64,000 nt of DNA, from the NCBI GenBank assembly GCA_034440635.1, contig JAOTON010001907.1:558001-622000 (forward strand), given 5' to 3'. This DNA comes from Lepas anatifera. Taxonomy: Eukaryota; Arthropoda; Thecostraca; Lepadidae. The translations under genes were made by a program, and so were the position numbers. Below, piece after piece: positions 34,701 to 45,336 of this stretch. The stretch's first letter is position 1, and every line of letters starts with the position of its first letter. The notes under the pieces are model-generated. The model saw only the letters and a list, made by a program, of their open reading frames with translations, had not been told where the DNA came from and ran no database searches.

Positions 34701-36289
34701 TGAACACTGATAGTGTTCAGGCAGACTCATAAACTGTTCTTTGGCAAAACACAGACATGTTGCGTGCTATGGTCTTTTAATGGAGATGGGGTATCTTAAG
34801 CTACAGACACCTGAGACGTGAAATTGCAACGCTTGTTAAAACCGTTTCACGGTGGAATAAGCACAGTCCCGCGCTAATCGACCTCGCGTATACGTCTTTG
34901 TGTAAGCTAATGTTTCAGCACTGGTCCTATTTAATCTAAGTCGGGAGGTGTCCTCCCTTTCTTGTATAGTAAATAATATGAAAAGTCTATATGTGCCTAT
35001 CCAGCACAAAAGGGTCTAACAGCAAAGTGGAAAAAGAAAAGTCAATAATCAAGCAGGCGTTCAACAATTCGATTCTCTCTATGTGGATCCTCTTTGAGGT
35101 CAACAACTAGGTTTGGCCTATACTGAGTGTTTGGTCCAGCCTCTTCCAGAAGTTTCCACCCTAATTTGGACCAAGGTTTGTTTCCATCTTCAATTAATAT
35201 CTAAACCTGGGCCAGAATTCCTTAAAAGTTGAACACTGGTAACAGAGTACCATAAGCACTACACATGCAAAGGTGGTATCTTACTCAACACAGAAAGCAT
35301 ATTCATAGCCTTTACTATGAATTGCCCACCTTGTTGCTACACAAACGCTGCTTCCCCGATTTCTGCGTGAGGGATAACTTAGCCCTTGGAGGATTGTTAC
35401 CTGTGACCAGTGGGGAATGATCACCATTGGATTTCCGTAAATTCTTCAATTCAATTGAGTGAACTTCGACGTTTTTGTGAAGGTATAGTGCAATTCCAAA
35501 ACGTGACTCGCATCTACACAAAAAGCTATGACCCGTATCATCCAGGAAAAAAGAAACAGCTTTGGCCTGCAACCACAACACAGATTAGTCAGACAAAGCA
35601 ACTCAACATACCATATTTTGTTCCGGCACTCACAGACTACCCTTTCCTCTTCTACATCGCACATTTCGCTGGAAGCCCGTCGCTCTGCTTCGTGTTTGAA
35701 CACAACCCCAGGAGTTGCAGAGTGCGGCCGTGTGGCGCGGTGAGGCACTTTGAGGCAGGCGGGCGCTATCGGGCCGATCCGGCGCCGCCCCGTCACACCC
35801 AGTGTGGAGACCATCACTCACCTAATCCGGTTACAGCCAAGCATCCAGCACGATTAAAGCACCCACTCAGGCCCCTTCCACCGCTGGAGCGGCGTGTGGG
35901 ACTAGCCCCGCGTACGTTCCGATTTCTTCAGACACCGCGAACCTGTTTTTGTTATCGTTTGCATAATATGTTTTACAATACTAGAGTTTAAATCAAATGA
36001 AGTTAAAAGTTTGTATCAGCGTCATGCAACTAAAGATCGCGGTCCCCAGTCAGAGAAATAGAAGTCGAGAGCTGTCGGAATGGCTTACGCATTGTTATTG
36101 CCGATTCGGCAGGGCACTAAATAAGTTTTAGTTAGTGAATGCCAGTCTAAAACATGGATGGGTTCTGAGCTTATTAAAGTTCACGAGAATATGGATGAGC
36201 TCTAAGGTTGCAAACGAGCGTGAAAATGTGTTACCACTTGTCTCATGAAAGCACACGCTGTGAGCTTGGGTCTTTTCTTAGGATTATAT
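34701..36289. other. Unique non-coding sequence
   Basis: Includes a 193-codon plus frame (35410-35991) whose second half lies in a GC-rich patch (35700-35940). It has no recognisable domain and is not called as a gene. Confidence 0.3.
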
Positions 36290-37422
36290 ATTTAAATAAA
36301 CGGGAAAAGGGCGATGACACCGTCACGCATCAGCTTCAGAGACGCACTGCATTTTTGCTTGTGTATAACTCGATATAAGCTACCGTGTTTCAATCCAGTT
36401 CCAACGCTAAGCCACCAAGTGCTCACAGCAGTGTTGTTGATGATGATAATGGTGTAGGATTTGGGGTCGCCCCTTCCCCCCGCCCTAAGCATGTGGTTTT
36501 CTCTCAGGATGGAGGAAACACCATCCTTATGCTGTCGTCAGTGACAGCCTCTGTTCTTTCTACCTGTTGCTCCACATCTTGTGTAGCCTGTTCTTATTTT
36601 CTTATTGAGGTGCCAGGCCTCCTCCGAACAGAAAACTCAAACGAGAATGTTTATCGTCAGGATGAGGTCGTCGTAGCTTAGGGTTTCAATTATTTCCTCA
36701 TCCAGCTTTGAAAAATGAAAGGTGAAGTGCACCAGGCCTTGCAGATGGGTTCCACAGAGCTCGCGTTTAGTGTGCTCGTTGGCGTGGCGCTTGCGGTCTT
36801 GAGTGTCATTGTGTTATCGCACGCCTGGCACAGAATCGCTGACTGGAACGCAGGCATAGGCCAGCTCTTCCCCAAATTACTTCCTTTGGCCCTTGAAGAC
36901 GACTAGACTGAATTTTCTGTCCATTTCTTGTTGCCATTATGATGTATCCCATTCACGGGCTATTCTGCTAACATTTTCTTTCTTCATCCTCGTTAACGCT
37001 GTCACCAACTTGTTCAGGGTGTGAAAATAGTATCGTCCCACTTCGTATGCCCCTCCTCCAGCTGTGGTAGAACTACATCTCAGATCAGCCCATTGCTTTT
37101 CTCCAGAGTCCAACCAACGGTAAAAGGCCCTCCATCACTGGCTAAGTATGCTGTTTGAGACGTGTTTCGGTGCTCCCAGAATTGCTGTGTGTACCCACTG
37201 TGTTCTCAGCCGTCTGTGGCTCCCTGATTTCAATCTCTGACATGGGGATAACCTTCATAATTTAAGTATTGACGCAAAAACAGACACTTCAAGTACATTT
37301 TCTCTATGATGACTTTGTTGCTGTCCCTGTGAATGGTGGTGGTGGTTCAATCGCCCATATTCTGCGCTTTTGGTGGTGCTGTTGGCTTATTTTATTTTAA
37401 TTTTTGTTTGTTTAGTTTCAGA
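36290..37422 (-). other. Probable decayed downstream part of the LINE relic
   Basis: This stretch follows the reverse-transcriptase-like frame on the minus strand. It contains only scattered short frames that I could not align to known LINE motifs. Its assignment to the element is by position only. Confidence 0.2.
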
Positions 37423-37850
37423 TTATTCTTTTTGGCTGTATTTATCCCAAAATATTTGCCTTCCTGACTGATATGTTTTCAAACTGTATGTTTTCAATTT
37501 TCTGGATTTTTTTCTCGAACTGTTTAGCAAAGTTGTCATGCTCTTGTCTGTATTGACTGAGAGTCCGCGCCTCCTGCCAGCCACCGTGGGTGACTGGATA
37601 GTCTTCTTCAACTCCTGTAGCGTCTGTGCTACCACTAAATCATCATCGGAAACACGGATAATCGTTAATTTGATATGGTTGCTCCCGAAGCCCATTTTTC
37701 GTTGATCTCAGCATATTTGTGACCACATACTCACATACGGCATGCGCTTGAACGTCGAGCCAATACAGCCTTCTTTTCTTCCGATTGTGATCTTGATCCT
37801 CTGGTGTATCTTGTAGCCAGGTTTGATGTCTGTGTAGTCTTGTCATTTAT
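37423..37850 (-). pseudogene. Reverse transcriptase fragment of a LINE-type retrotransposon
   Basis: The minus frame from 37695 contains SDDDLVVAQTLQELKKTIQ then GLSVNTDKS, which fits the (Y/A)DD catalytic box, the following helix and the GLxxNxxKT motif of non-LTR reverse transcriptases. The normal YADD is altered (SDDD). Just upstream in another frame, IKITIGRKEGCI resembles the RGVRQGCILSP segment, so at least one frameshift separates them. No complete domain, endonuclease or 3' end is recognisable. The copy is old and inactive. Confidence 0.55.
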
Positions 37851-37856
37851 TTTTAT

Positions 37857-37880
37857 TATATATATATATAGATATATATA
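37857..37880. repeat. (TA)n microsatellite
   Basis: About 12 TA units with one G interruption. Confidence 0.9.
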
Positions 37881-38123
37881 CCGTTTGGAAATAATGTGTT
37901 TGCGATATTAGCGTTTATGGATATGGCTTTATCCCAATTGATCAAGTGAAACACGCTGGAGTATTCATAAACAGTGTCAGACGTATATTTCTATCGTGAT
38001 TGTACCCATCCAGCAGGCAACACTCGCGAACGATTGGAGACCGTCTGGCGTAAACGAGAGTGTGGGGGGCGCCGGCCCCTTCCCCAGCTAAACAGAGGGT
38101 TTGATGGGGTCCCGCGCTCAGTC

Positions 38124-38391
38124 CGGCGTCAGGGTGTGACAAATGCTGCCGGGATCAGTCCGACACGAGGTGTGATGACCGCCGCCGGGCTCAGTCCGGC
38201 ACGAGGTGTGATGACTGCCGCCGTGTTCAGTCAGACACGAGGTGTGATGAAGGCCACCGGGTTCAGTCCGACACGAGGTGTGATGACCGCCGCCGGGCTC
38301 AGTCCGGCACGGGGTGTGATGGCTGCCGCCGGGATCAGTCCGGCACGGGGTGTGATGGCTGTCGCCGGGCTCAATCCGGCAGACACCTAAT
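38124..38391. repeat. 36-bp minisatellite, seven units, unrelated to the 33-kb one
   Basis: Units begin at about 38136, 38172, 38208, 38244, 38280, 38316 and 38352. They share GTGATGACCGCCGCCGGG and CAGTCCGGCACGAGGT. The period is divisible by three, so the plus frame encodes MTAAGLSPARGV-like 12-mers and the minus strand another repeat. It shares only its period with the 33-kb array. Confidence 0.92.
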
Positions 38392-40081
38392 TCCAACTGC
38401 GCTCAGCTGAGAGTCATCCCCGTGAAGGAGAAGCTTCTGCAGCCTCACTAATGCCGCCAGGGAATTATGCGCTGCAGCTGCCGTTACCACAGGGCTAGTA
38501 AATACGCCGAATAAGCTGAATACGAGGGTTGACTGCTTTCAGTCAAAATTATTTTACATACGATTGCTATTAATTTGATAACTGCTTGCTGATGACCTTC
38601 GCCAAACAATTTCCCATCATTCACATTTTCCCCCAGCTTGTCAGTTTGATTTGCACCGTCATAATTTCCGGGCCATGAATAAAAACTATTGGACGTCATC
38701 CAACAGCGTACGTCGATTCAACGGGAGCATTAACAATTTCCTTATTTGATAGCGCCGGGGAAAGCACAGCCCACCAAATTCAGCGCTGGAATCCGACTCG
38801 TTAGTATAATGTTAGGCCGGATCACGCCATTTCACCGTAAGCACCACTGATTTCACCTGAGCATGCATCGCAGTGGTCACGTTCCAGCCTATTGGTTATG
38901 TTTCTTTCTGTTGGCCGCCAACCGAAACCAGACGAGCTCCGGCAGCTGGCCGTCCTTTGAGAAAAAGTCGAAACGGCACCATCTGTTTGGGTCATCGCTT
39001 CACATCATTTCTCTGAGAGGCGTTTTTATAGGCCGTCTGTTTTCTTCAGTGTTCCGGAAACCGAGCACTCTAAGACAGTCGTGTCGTGCATTTGTGAAGC
39101 GGGACGCAGTGCTGACCAGTCGGTCAGTTCTGACAAAACAGGCATCGGTGGCTGCCACAAGGCAAGGCCCAGAATGCCACGTACTACAACACAGCCGCCG
39201 CTCTGGCAAGGGAAACTCCCGCAGTTTTCTCATCCATTCCGTTGAAGATGCATTGTGGTATTAACTCTGGCAGTTGGATGCATCACATGTCTCATTATTC
39301 TGAAGCATTACACAATGGTTGGTGCACCCACCAGGAAAACAGAGCCAATGCATTCGGAACGCCTCAGCCCAGAACTCGGCCACAGCTTAGAACCGTGAGT
39401 TGGCAAATAACCGTCTATTGCATGCACTTTATGATGCCATTAAGGCCATAAATGGGCCATGCTACCGACCCTGGGGGCTCTGCCAGATCTGTTTGCCGCT
39501 TCGAAGTGGCGGCCAAAAATGGCGCTCTGGAGGCGGACGTGGCGCGCTTAGATAGCAGCGCGGCGAGCGTGGCGCGGCTCAGTGCTGATGAGTGTCGGCG
39601 ATAGCAGCCGAGTGGCGCGGCTCTGTAAAAACAACGGCTGCTGACCGCCGCGTCCGTCGCGGTCGGCGACGGGAGCCCAGGCGCGTGAGGCGGACGGCCG
39701 TCGTCGGCTGTCGGCACCAGTCATCGTCCCTCAACGTTTTTCGACGATGGGCGTTTCTTCGTCGGATTTTGTCGACGCTGAAGGACATTTGGCTGAGAAA
39801 ATGGGCACCATATGGCGGAAACAAAAGAGTTGCTGTGGGCTCTAAATGGCAGGCAGATAATTTCATGGACAGCTTCAAGTGATTATGTCGTAACTGCCGT
39901 CGTGTTTTAAATCTGAAATAAGATAATATAATCTAAAACTACCATCATTCAAGGGAAAGGCCTCTGAGCTGTCGGTAAGAGTTAAGTATCAGTAATAAGT
40001 TCTGATGAGCTCCACTTCATAAGGGAGGTGCAACTGCACGGATGGTTCAACAGCAACTCTCGACGTCGCTTGTCAACGGGC

Positions 40082-40083
<2 letters not shown>
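38392..40083. other. Non-coding, with CpG-rich patch at 39480-39760
   Basis: No recognised gene. The 133-codon plus frame at 38863-39264 has no family resemblance. Confidence 0.35.

Positions 40084-40146
<63 letters not shown>
40084..40146. repeat. (TA)n microsatellite abutting a Penelope-like fragment
   Basis: About 30 TA units directly before the retroelement fragment. A second (AT)n tract lies on its other side. Confidence 0.95.
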
Positions 40147-40149
<3 letters not shown>

Positions 40150-40615
40150 ATATTAAAGAAGAGACTTTACACTTAATTTACTTTATATTTATATTTTAAC
40201 AGACGTTTCGGAGTCAAAGCACCTTCGTCAGTATGAACTGCAAAATTACATCAAAAAGACATTAAAACAACACACACATGAAGCACCATAAAACGAATAG
40301 ACAAGACAGTTTAGCAAGAATGAATCGGGCAAACATTTCTATCGCGTTTTAAATTTTCTCACGTCTAGCACGTAAACAATGTATGCTTCTTTTAAGTATG
40401 CTCTGGCAGATTCAGAGAACGGATGAAAGTCGCTTCGTATTATGTTCGGGGCCGATTTCGGAATCACTTGTTCGGCTAAACAGTCTTGAATAAATTTTAG
40501 GCGATTGAAAGTGCTTGCTAGTTTCTTCCTCGTGTTAAATTCTTGTAGTTCGGGCGGAATGTCTCTTCCATAACCATCAGACAATTGTTGATATGTTCTA
40601 GACATGATATATGAT
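40147..40615 (-). mobile_element. Penelope-like element fragment inserted in TA microsatellite
   Basis: A minus-strand frame with a Penelope-type signature (next entry) is followed downstream by CTGACGAAGG...CTCCGAAACGTC (40202-40231), the kind of motif found in the terminal repeats of Penelope-like elements. The fragment lies between (TA)n tracts, which may have been the target. RT and GIY-YIG domains are absent. Confidence 0.45.
40339..40605 (-). pseudogene. Truncated N-terminal region of a Penelope-like ORF
   Basis: An 88-codon frame starting MSRTYQQLSDG. It contains FIQDCLAEQVIPKSAP, which resembles the conserved cysteine-to-IPKS stretch upstream of the reverse transcriptase in Penelope-like elements. 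It ends after about 88 residues where full proteins run several hundred. The family call is from motif memory only, so it is tentative. Confidence 0.4.
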
Positions 40616-40679
40616 CATGTCATATATCATCATATATCATCATCATCATATAACATCATATATCATGTCTAGAACATAT

Positions 40680-40686
<7 letters not shown>
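40584..40686. repeat. Perfect 32-bp inverted repeat around an ATC-rich spacer
   Basis: 40584-40615 and 40655-40686 are exact reverse complements. The left arm covers the start codon and first residues of the Penelope-like frame. Such a short inverted 5' piece fits a rearranged retroelement insertion. Confidence 0.85.
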
Positions 40687-40741
<55 letters not shown>

Positions 40742-40754
40742 TGTATGTATGTAT
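40685..40754. repeat. (AT)n followed by (ATGT)n
   Basis: About 15 AT units pass into about 10 ATGT units, ending at 40754. Confidence 0.95.
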
Positions 40755-41063
40755 TAGGTCACTATCCCAATCCTCGCGGAACAGTCAACGGCTAATGGAA
40801 GGGAAAAACAAGTCATACATATTTATATGTTTATGAACCAGGGGAACATTATACTTTCATTGCAATGTTGATCATTCATTTCATTTATGCCTTATAGCTA
40901 ATTTTCAATTTTCATATGTTTTAAACAATTTGAATTCTAATGATCACTATGGTGGGTTACAAAAACATCCCGTAGCGTTTATGAAACCCAGTGCAGAAGA
41001 TTCAGAAGGCAAGGCAATCTAAATAGGTATTGTATCCCCCTCATATGCTCGATCTGTTTGGGT

Positions 41064-41222
41064 CACTGGCGGTGGAACTGGGGGGAAGCACTGGTGGGCA
41101 CCGGGGCACGGTGCCCACCTTAAATCATAAATTTTAACACTAGTCCTATGGTGTTGACTGGAAAGAAATGGGTTGAAAAGTTTATGGTGCCCTCCTTAAA
41201 TTCGAACCTTCTGCCGTCACTG
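41064..41222. mobile_element. hAT-type MITE with perfect 8-bp target duplication
   Basis: The 159-bp element begins CACTGGCGGTGGAAC and ends TTCTGCCGTCACTG, imperfect inverted ends. It is flanked by GTTTGGGT at 41056-41063 and 41223-41230. An 8-bp duplication and CA(G/C)TG ends are standard for the hAT superfamily. The interior (TTTTAACACTAGTCCTATGG and GGGTTGAAAAGT) matches relics at 42195 and 49320. Confidence 0.8.
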
Positions 41223-41249
41223 GTTTGGGTGACAGACTAAGAGGGCGCA

Positions 41250-41400
41250 TGAAATTCGGGTGCGCGTTAGTAGAGTGGTTGGCGAGCTCGCTTACCACGT
41301 GCCCAATCTGGGCTCAAGCCCCTATGAATTTCTTGTGCAAGGAGAAACTTAGCTACTGGAAACCATTCCAACAGGGACAGATATAGTGACGCCAAATAAC
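41250..41400 (+). mobile_element. tRNA-derived SINE head
   Basis: A-box-like TAGTAGAGTGG at 41268-41278 and B-box-like GGCTCAAGCCC at 41311-41321 are 43 bp apart, as in polymerase III promoters. The intervening GTTGGCGAGCTCGCTTACCA resembles a tRNA D-arm/anticodon region, but a full cloverleaf with acceptor pairing was not found, so a functional tRNA is unlikely. The 3' boundary is uncertain. Confidence 0.5.
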
Positions 41401-41906
41401 CTTGGCAGTTGGTGCGCCGATACGCCCGAAAAATCAATTATTTTTGCGCATGAAATGCAGGCTCCTTGGATTACTGGCGCAACACTTTCGCTTTGCCTGT
41501 TGACGCATCAGTTAACAACACCAGATATCAATGCAAGAGCCAGTTGTACTTGTCGGTTCAACTTATCGCATACACTTGCGTGCGCGAAGACGGACTGCGC
41601 TTGTCGGCGCCACGCATCGCTACGATTGCAATAGAGCCAGTACCTTGCAATACAGCGCTTTAACCCCGCTTCCTTCCAATCCCGCAACAATTACCCCGCG
41701 ACAGCTCACTACACTCATCGCCACAACAAATCGCCGCGCTGACCGGCGCGACACCGATTTATACACTTGTCGATGCGACAACAGGCGCCGCTACAACTGC
41801 ACCTGATAGCCTGTAATAAGGATGATGGCTCAGGTGCACTTCTGGCGTATCCAGCAATTGTCTCTCGTCCCAGCCTTCACTCGATCGTCAGTCTCGCTCC
41901 CTGATC

Positions 41907-41957
41907 ACCGGGCGTACATCATTACTAGGCGTACATCATTACCGGGTGTACATCATT
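41907..41957. repeat. Three-copy 17-bp repeat
   Basis: Three tandem units of ACCGGGCGTACATCATT with one to three changes each. No sequence relation to the 17-bp array at 8 kb. Confidence 0.9.
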
Positions 41958-42194
41958 TCCAGGCGGCGACGTCAGGTGGACCAATACCCGCGGGAAATCC
42001 CGGCAAACTGTGCCGGCGATGCGTCCAGCCCGCTGGCACAATACTGACGCTATATATGTTCAGTGCCTAAGCTTATCAACAGTCTACTTCAAGTTGCGGG
42101 CAAACACATTAACGCGTGGCATCACCTTACAGAACTTCTGTTTTCCAAGGAAGCCACTGAACCGGCTAGTCACTTGCATTTGGCAGAACAGGTT

Positions 42195-42335
42195 GTAGGG
42201 GGCGGGACTAGGGGCACCAGCCCCCTCCTGAAATGATGAATTTTAAAACTAGGCCTATGACGTTGACTGCAAATAAATGGGTTGAAAAGTCCACGCTCCC
42301 CCGTCCTTAAATCCCGACCGTCCACCGCTACTAGA
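42195..42335. repeat. Relic of the hAT-type MITE family
   Basis: Shares TTTTAAAACTAGGCCTATG, GTTGACTGCAAATAAATGGG and GGTTGAAAAGTCC with the 41064 element, and ends near GTCCACCGCTACTAG. No target duplication seen. Confidence 0.65.
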
Positions 42336-43091
42336 AAAGGTGTTATATCTCTGTATATGTTTTGTGTAGTTTATTTGCATTTTCCATCAGAATTGCATTG
42401 GCTGGCACAAGGCAAAGACACATCATACAAATATTTTAAGCGGACTTCTTATTTATTTTATTTGACATACACGGCATTTCCACTATTCATGTGGCTATTC
42501 TGACGCCGGTCGTAATGAAGATGAGGGACATAAATGACAACTTAAGCAAAAAAACACTGTAGGATAAGGATAAGGATAGGATGGTTGATGGGGAAGGACA
42601 AGGATTACCAACGGGGAGGGTCGCCACAGGCGCCGCGCTCAACCCATGGAGTGAGATAGTGGGACTTGATAAAGGGATCCGGTGAAAAAAAACACGGAAA
42701 ACAACAAACAAGGCGTGACGATGACGGTGATGATAAATAATTCTCGTTCTTTTTCGGCTGGTCTCTCTTCTCGTTCTTCGCTTTTGTCGTCGTGATTCTT
42801 CGTTTTCGTTTCTCAGGTCTTATTTCTTAAAAGTTTTCATCGTTCAGTTTGCGTTTAAAATGAATAGGATTAAAAGTTCTTCTAATATGTGGGAAGTATT
42901 TCATCCTTGCTTAGAAGTCCGGCACCTACGGTGTGAATGACTTGTTACTGAATGGCTGTGCAATTATTACGTGTCAAATTATTATAGTTATATTCAGGAC
43001 GCCGTTAGATATTTTAGAGCCGGAAGATATCTCAGATGGAGGAGCTTCTTTAAAGACGTCACGTTTGTTTCAGAGGCGAAAAATATGCCGG
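42336..43091. other. Unique non-coding sequence
   Basis: No gene recognised; T-rich in 42740-42850. Confidence 0.35.
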
Positions 43092-43105
43092 CTTAAGCTC
43101 AGTTT
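43092..43105. repeat. Left 14-bp target duplication
   Basis: CTTAAGCTCAGTTT, repeated exactly at 45071-45084 on the far side of the palindromic Penelope-like unit. Confidence 0.75.
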
Positions 43106-44078
43106 TGATGATAATGTTATAAAAAATTAACCGGCAATCGCTCATAGTATAATGAAATTGAAAATGCCAAATAGTATATATATATATATTTTTGAAAATG
43201 CCAAATAGTATATATATATATTTTTGAAAATGCCAAATAGTATGTTGATATTTCGACGGCGTGTTTTTCAGGAGCAAGTTTTGAATTTGAAAGTCATTGA
43301 TAGCAATGATTTTTAAATTCAATTTGAATTTAGGGCAAACAGCAAGCAGGTACACGTGAAAACAATGTTTAACATCTCGCGAAGGATACAGTGTGATGAG
43401 TTACCTACAAAAGAGACATTTAAAAACTACAGGATACAGAAACTAAACACACATAAAAGCACAGTATGCAACAAAACTATGGATGTAACAGTGAGTAAAA
43501 ACAATTTTCAGCGATGGATGTGTGGTGGTATGGCGAGTGTTTATGCGTGGTGGTTTGGTCTTAAGTGGTATAAGTGTGTGTATGGTACTGGTTGTAGGAG
43601 GCGCCACGAGGAGAATTGCTTTTTATTTGTGGTCTGCGATTTCGATTTCTATTGATTCTTTAATTTTATTCTGCCGAGTCTTTACAAACATGAATAATTT
43701 TATTGCAAGTCCTTGTCTGTGATGCGTGTAGTGGGGTGATGTGATATGGTGTGGTCTCTAGATACTTCCTTTCTTTTTCTAGCGTGTCCTAAATGTTCCA
43801 TGAGGGGTCGGATTTGGCGAGTTGTTTCCCTTATAAACATGTTGCAAGTAGGCATGTGATAAGGTTACTGTATTTTTGATGTGGACCTCCCTGTAACCCG
43901 CGTGCATGTGCGCATGATTTCGTGTCCTTTGGGGCATGGTGGTGGGTTTAGTGATGATCTTATGAGGATGTTGAGAGGTTCACCACTCTTCCAGGCTATC
44001 GTATGTCTGGTCGGATCTGGCTGCAGTGGTGTTTGTGCGTGAGCTTCTCATCTGTATGGGAGAGAGATGTAACAAGAA
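43106..44078 (-). mobile_element. Left arm of a palindromic Penelope-like pair
   Basis: The reverse complement of the right arm over about 950 bp, with scattered substitutions and indels. Its GIY-YIG region (around 43790-43900 on the minus strand) is broken by frameshifts. The 3' portion near the outer end has expanded into three units of about 33 bp (starts 43160, 43194, 43226) containing GAAAATGCCAAATAGTATA; the right arm has one. Confidence 0.8.
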
Positions 44079-44084
44079 CAGGAA

Positions 44085-45070
44085 CACAACTTACATCCCC
44101 CTACATTGATGAGCAGCTCACGCCAAGATCACCACCGCAGCCAGATCCACAGACCTAGACATTACGATAGCCTGGAAGAGTGGTGAAACACTCTCTAACA
44201 TCCTCATAAGTCATCACTAAACCCACCACCATGCCCTAAAGGACACGGAAATCATGCAGCCATGCGACGCCGGGTTACAGGGGAGGTGCCACATCAAAAT
44301 ACAGTATACCTTATCACATGCCTACTTTGCAACATGTTTTATATAGGGGAAACAACTCGCCAAATCCGTACCCGCTTCATGGAACATTTAGGACACGCTA
44401 GGAGAAAAGAAAAGGGTAAGTATCTAGGAGACCACACCATATCACATCACCCACTACACGCATCACAGACAAGGACTTCGCAATAAAATTATTCATGTTT
44501 GTAAAGACTCGGCAGAATGCAAAATTAAAGAATCAATAGAAACGAAACCGCAGACCACAAATAAATAAGCAATTCTCCTCGTGGGCCTCCTACAACCAGT
44601 ACCATACACATACACTTATACCACTTAAGACCAAACCACCACGCATAAACACTCGCCATACCACCCACATCCATCGCTGAAAATTGTTTTTACTCACTGT
44701 TACATCCATAGTTTTGTTGCATACTGTGCTTTTATGTGTGTTTAGTTTCTGTATCCTGTAGTTTTTAAATGTCTCTTTTGTAGGTAACTCATCACACTAT
44801 CCTTCGCGAGATGTTAAACATTGTTTTATGTACCTGCTTGCTGTTCGCCCTAATTAAATTGAATTTAAAATCATTGCTATCAATGACTTTCAATTCAAAA
44901 CTTGCTCCTGAAGAAGACACGCCGTCGAAATATCAATATACTATTTGGCATTTTCAAAAAAATAATATTTGGATTTTCAATTTCATTATACTATGAGCGA
45001 TTGCCGGTTAATTTTTTATAACATTATCATCATGACTTTCCGCTCATTACAACACTTCAAACTCTTAAAA
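44085..45070 (+). mobile_element. Right arm of a palindromic Penelope-like pair
   Basis: Carries the better-preserved GIY-YIG coding part and the 3' non-coding part, including CTGAAGAAGAC...GTCGAAA at 44908-44930, a motif typical of Penelope-like termini. It runs about 37 bp past the end of the left-arm homology before meeting the 14-bp duplication. It lacks the reverse transcriptase, so it is 5'-truncated. Confidence 0.8.
44262..44486 (+). pseudogene. GIY-YIG endonuclease fragment of a Penelope-like element
   Basis: A 74-codon frame with VYLITCLLC then FYIGETTRQIRTRFMEH. In Penelope-like retrotransposons the C-terminal endonuclease has a VYxIxC strand preceded or followed by cysteines, then YIGET, the conserved Arg in RxRxxEH and the His; all are visible here. 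The endonuclease nicks target DNA during insertion. The frame stops at 44486, short of the catalytic C-terminal part, and no RT precedes it, so it is non-functional. Confidence 0.7.
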
Positions 45071-45084
45071 CTTAAGCTCAGTTT
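45071..45084. repeat. Right 14-bp target duplication
   Basis: Exact copy of 43092-43105, closing the whole palindromic insertion. Confidence 0.75.
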
Positions 45085-45336
45085 GCTTGTGAAACTCTAA
45101 TCGAAATCACCTACTTCACTAGCTCTTCAAACGATCTTCTGCAAGGCACGGTGAAATTATTCACTGTTTATGAAGAATCGCATACTTGAATCCAGGATAT
45201 GCTGGATTAATCAATAGCCCAGCACCTAGAAGAAGAGATTGCACCACAAGAAAACCGCAAATAATACTTTTTGCCATAAACTCATTAAGATTAATGCGGA
45301 GCCGTGGAAAACGTGGCCGAAGCCGTCAACTGCAGT

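Noticed and set aside
35410..35991. 193-codon plus frame
   Set aside because: No recognisable motif, a composition change halfway through, and no consistent splice or start context.
41250..41400. Functional tRNA gene
   Set aside because: A- and B-box-like words are present, but acceptor and T stems do not pair convincingly and the sequence continues into non-tRNA DNA, so a SINE is preferred.
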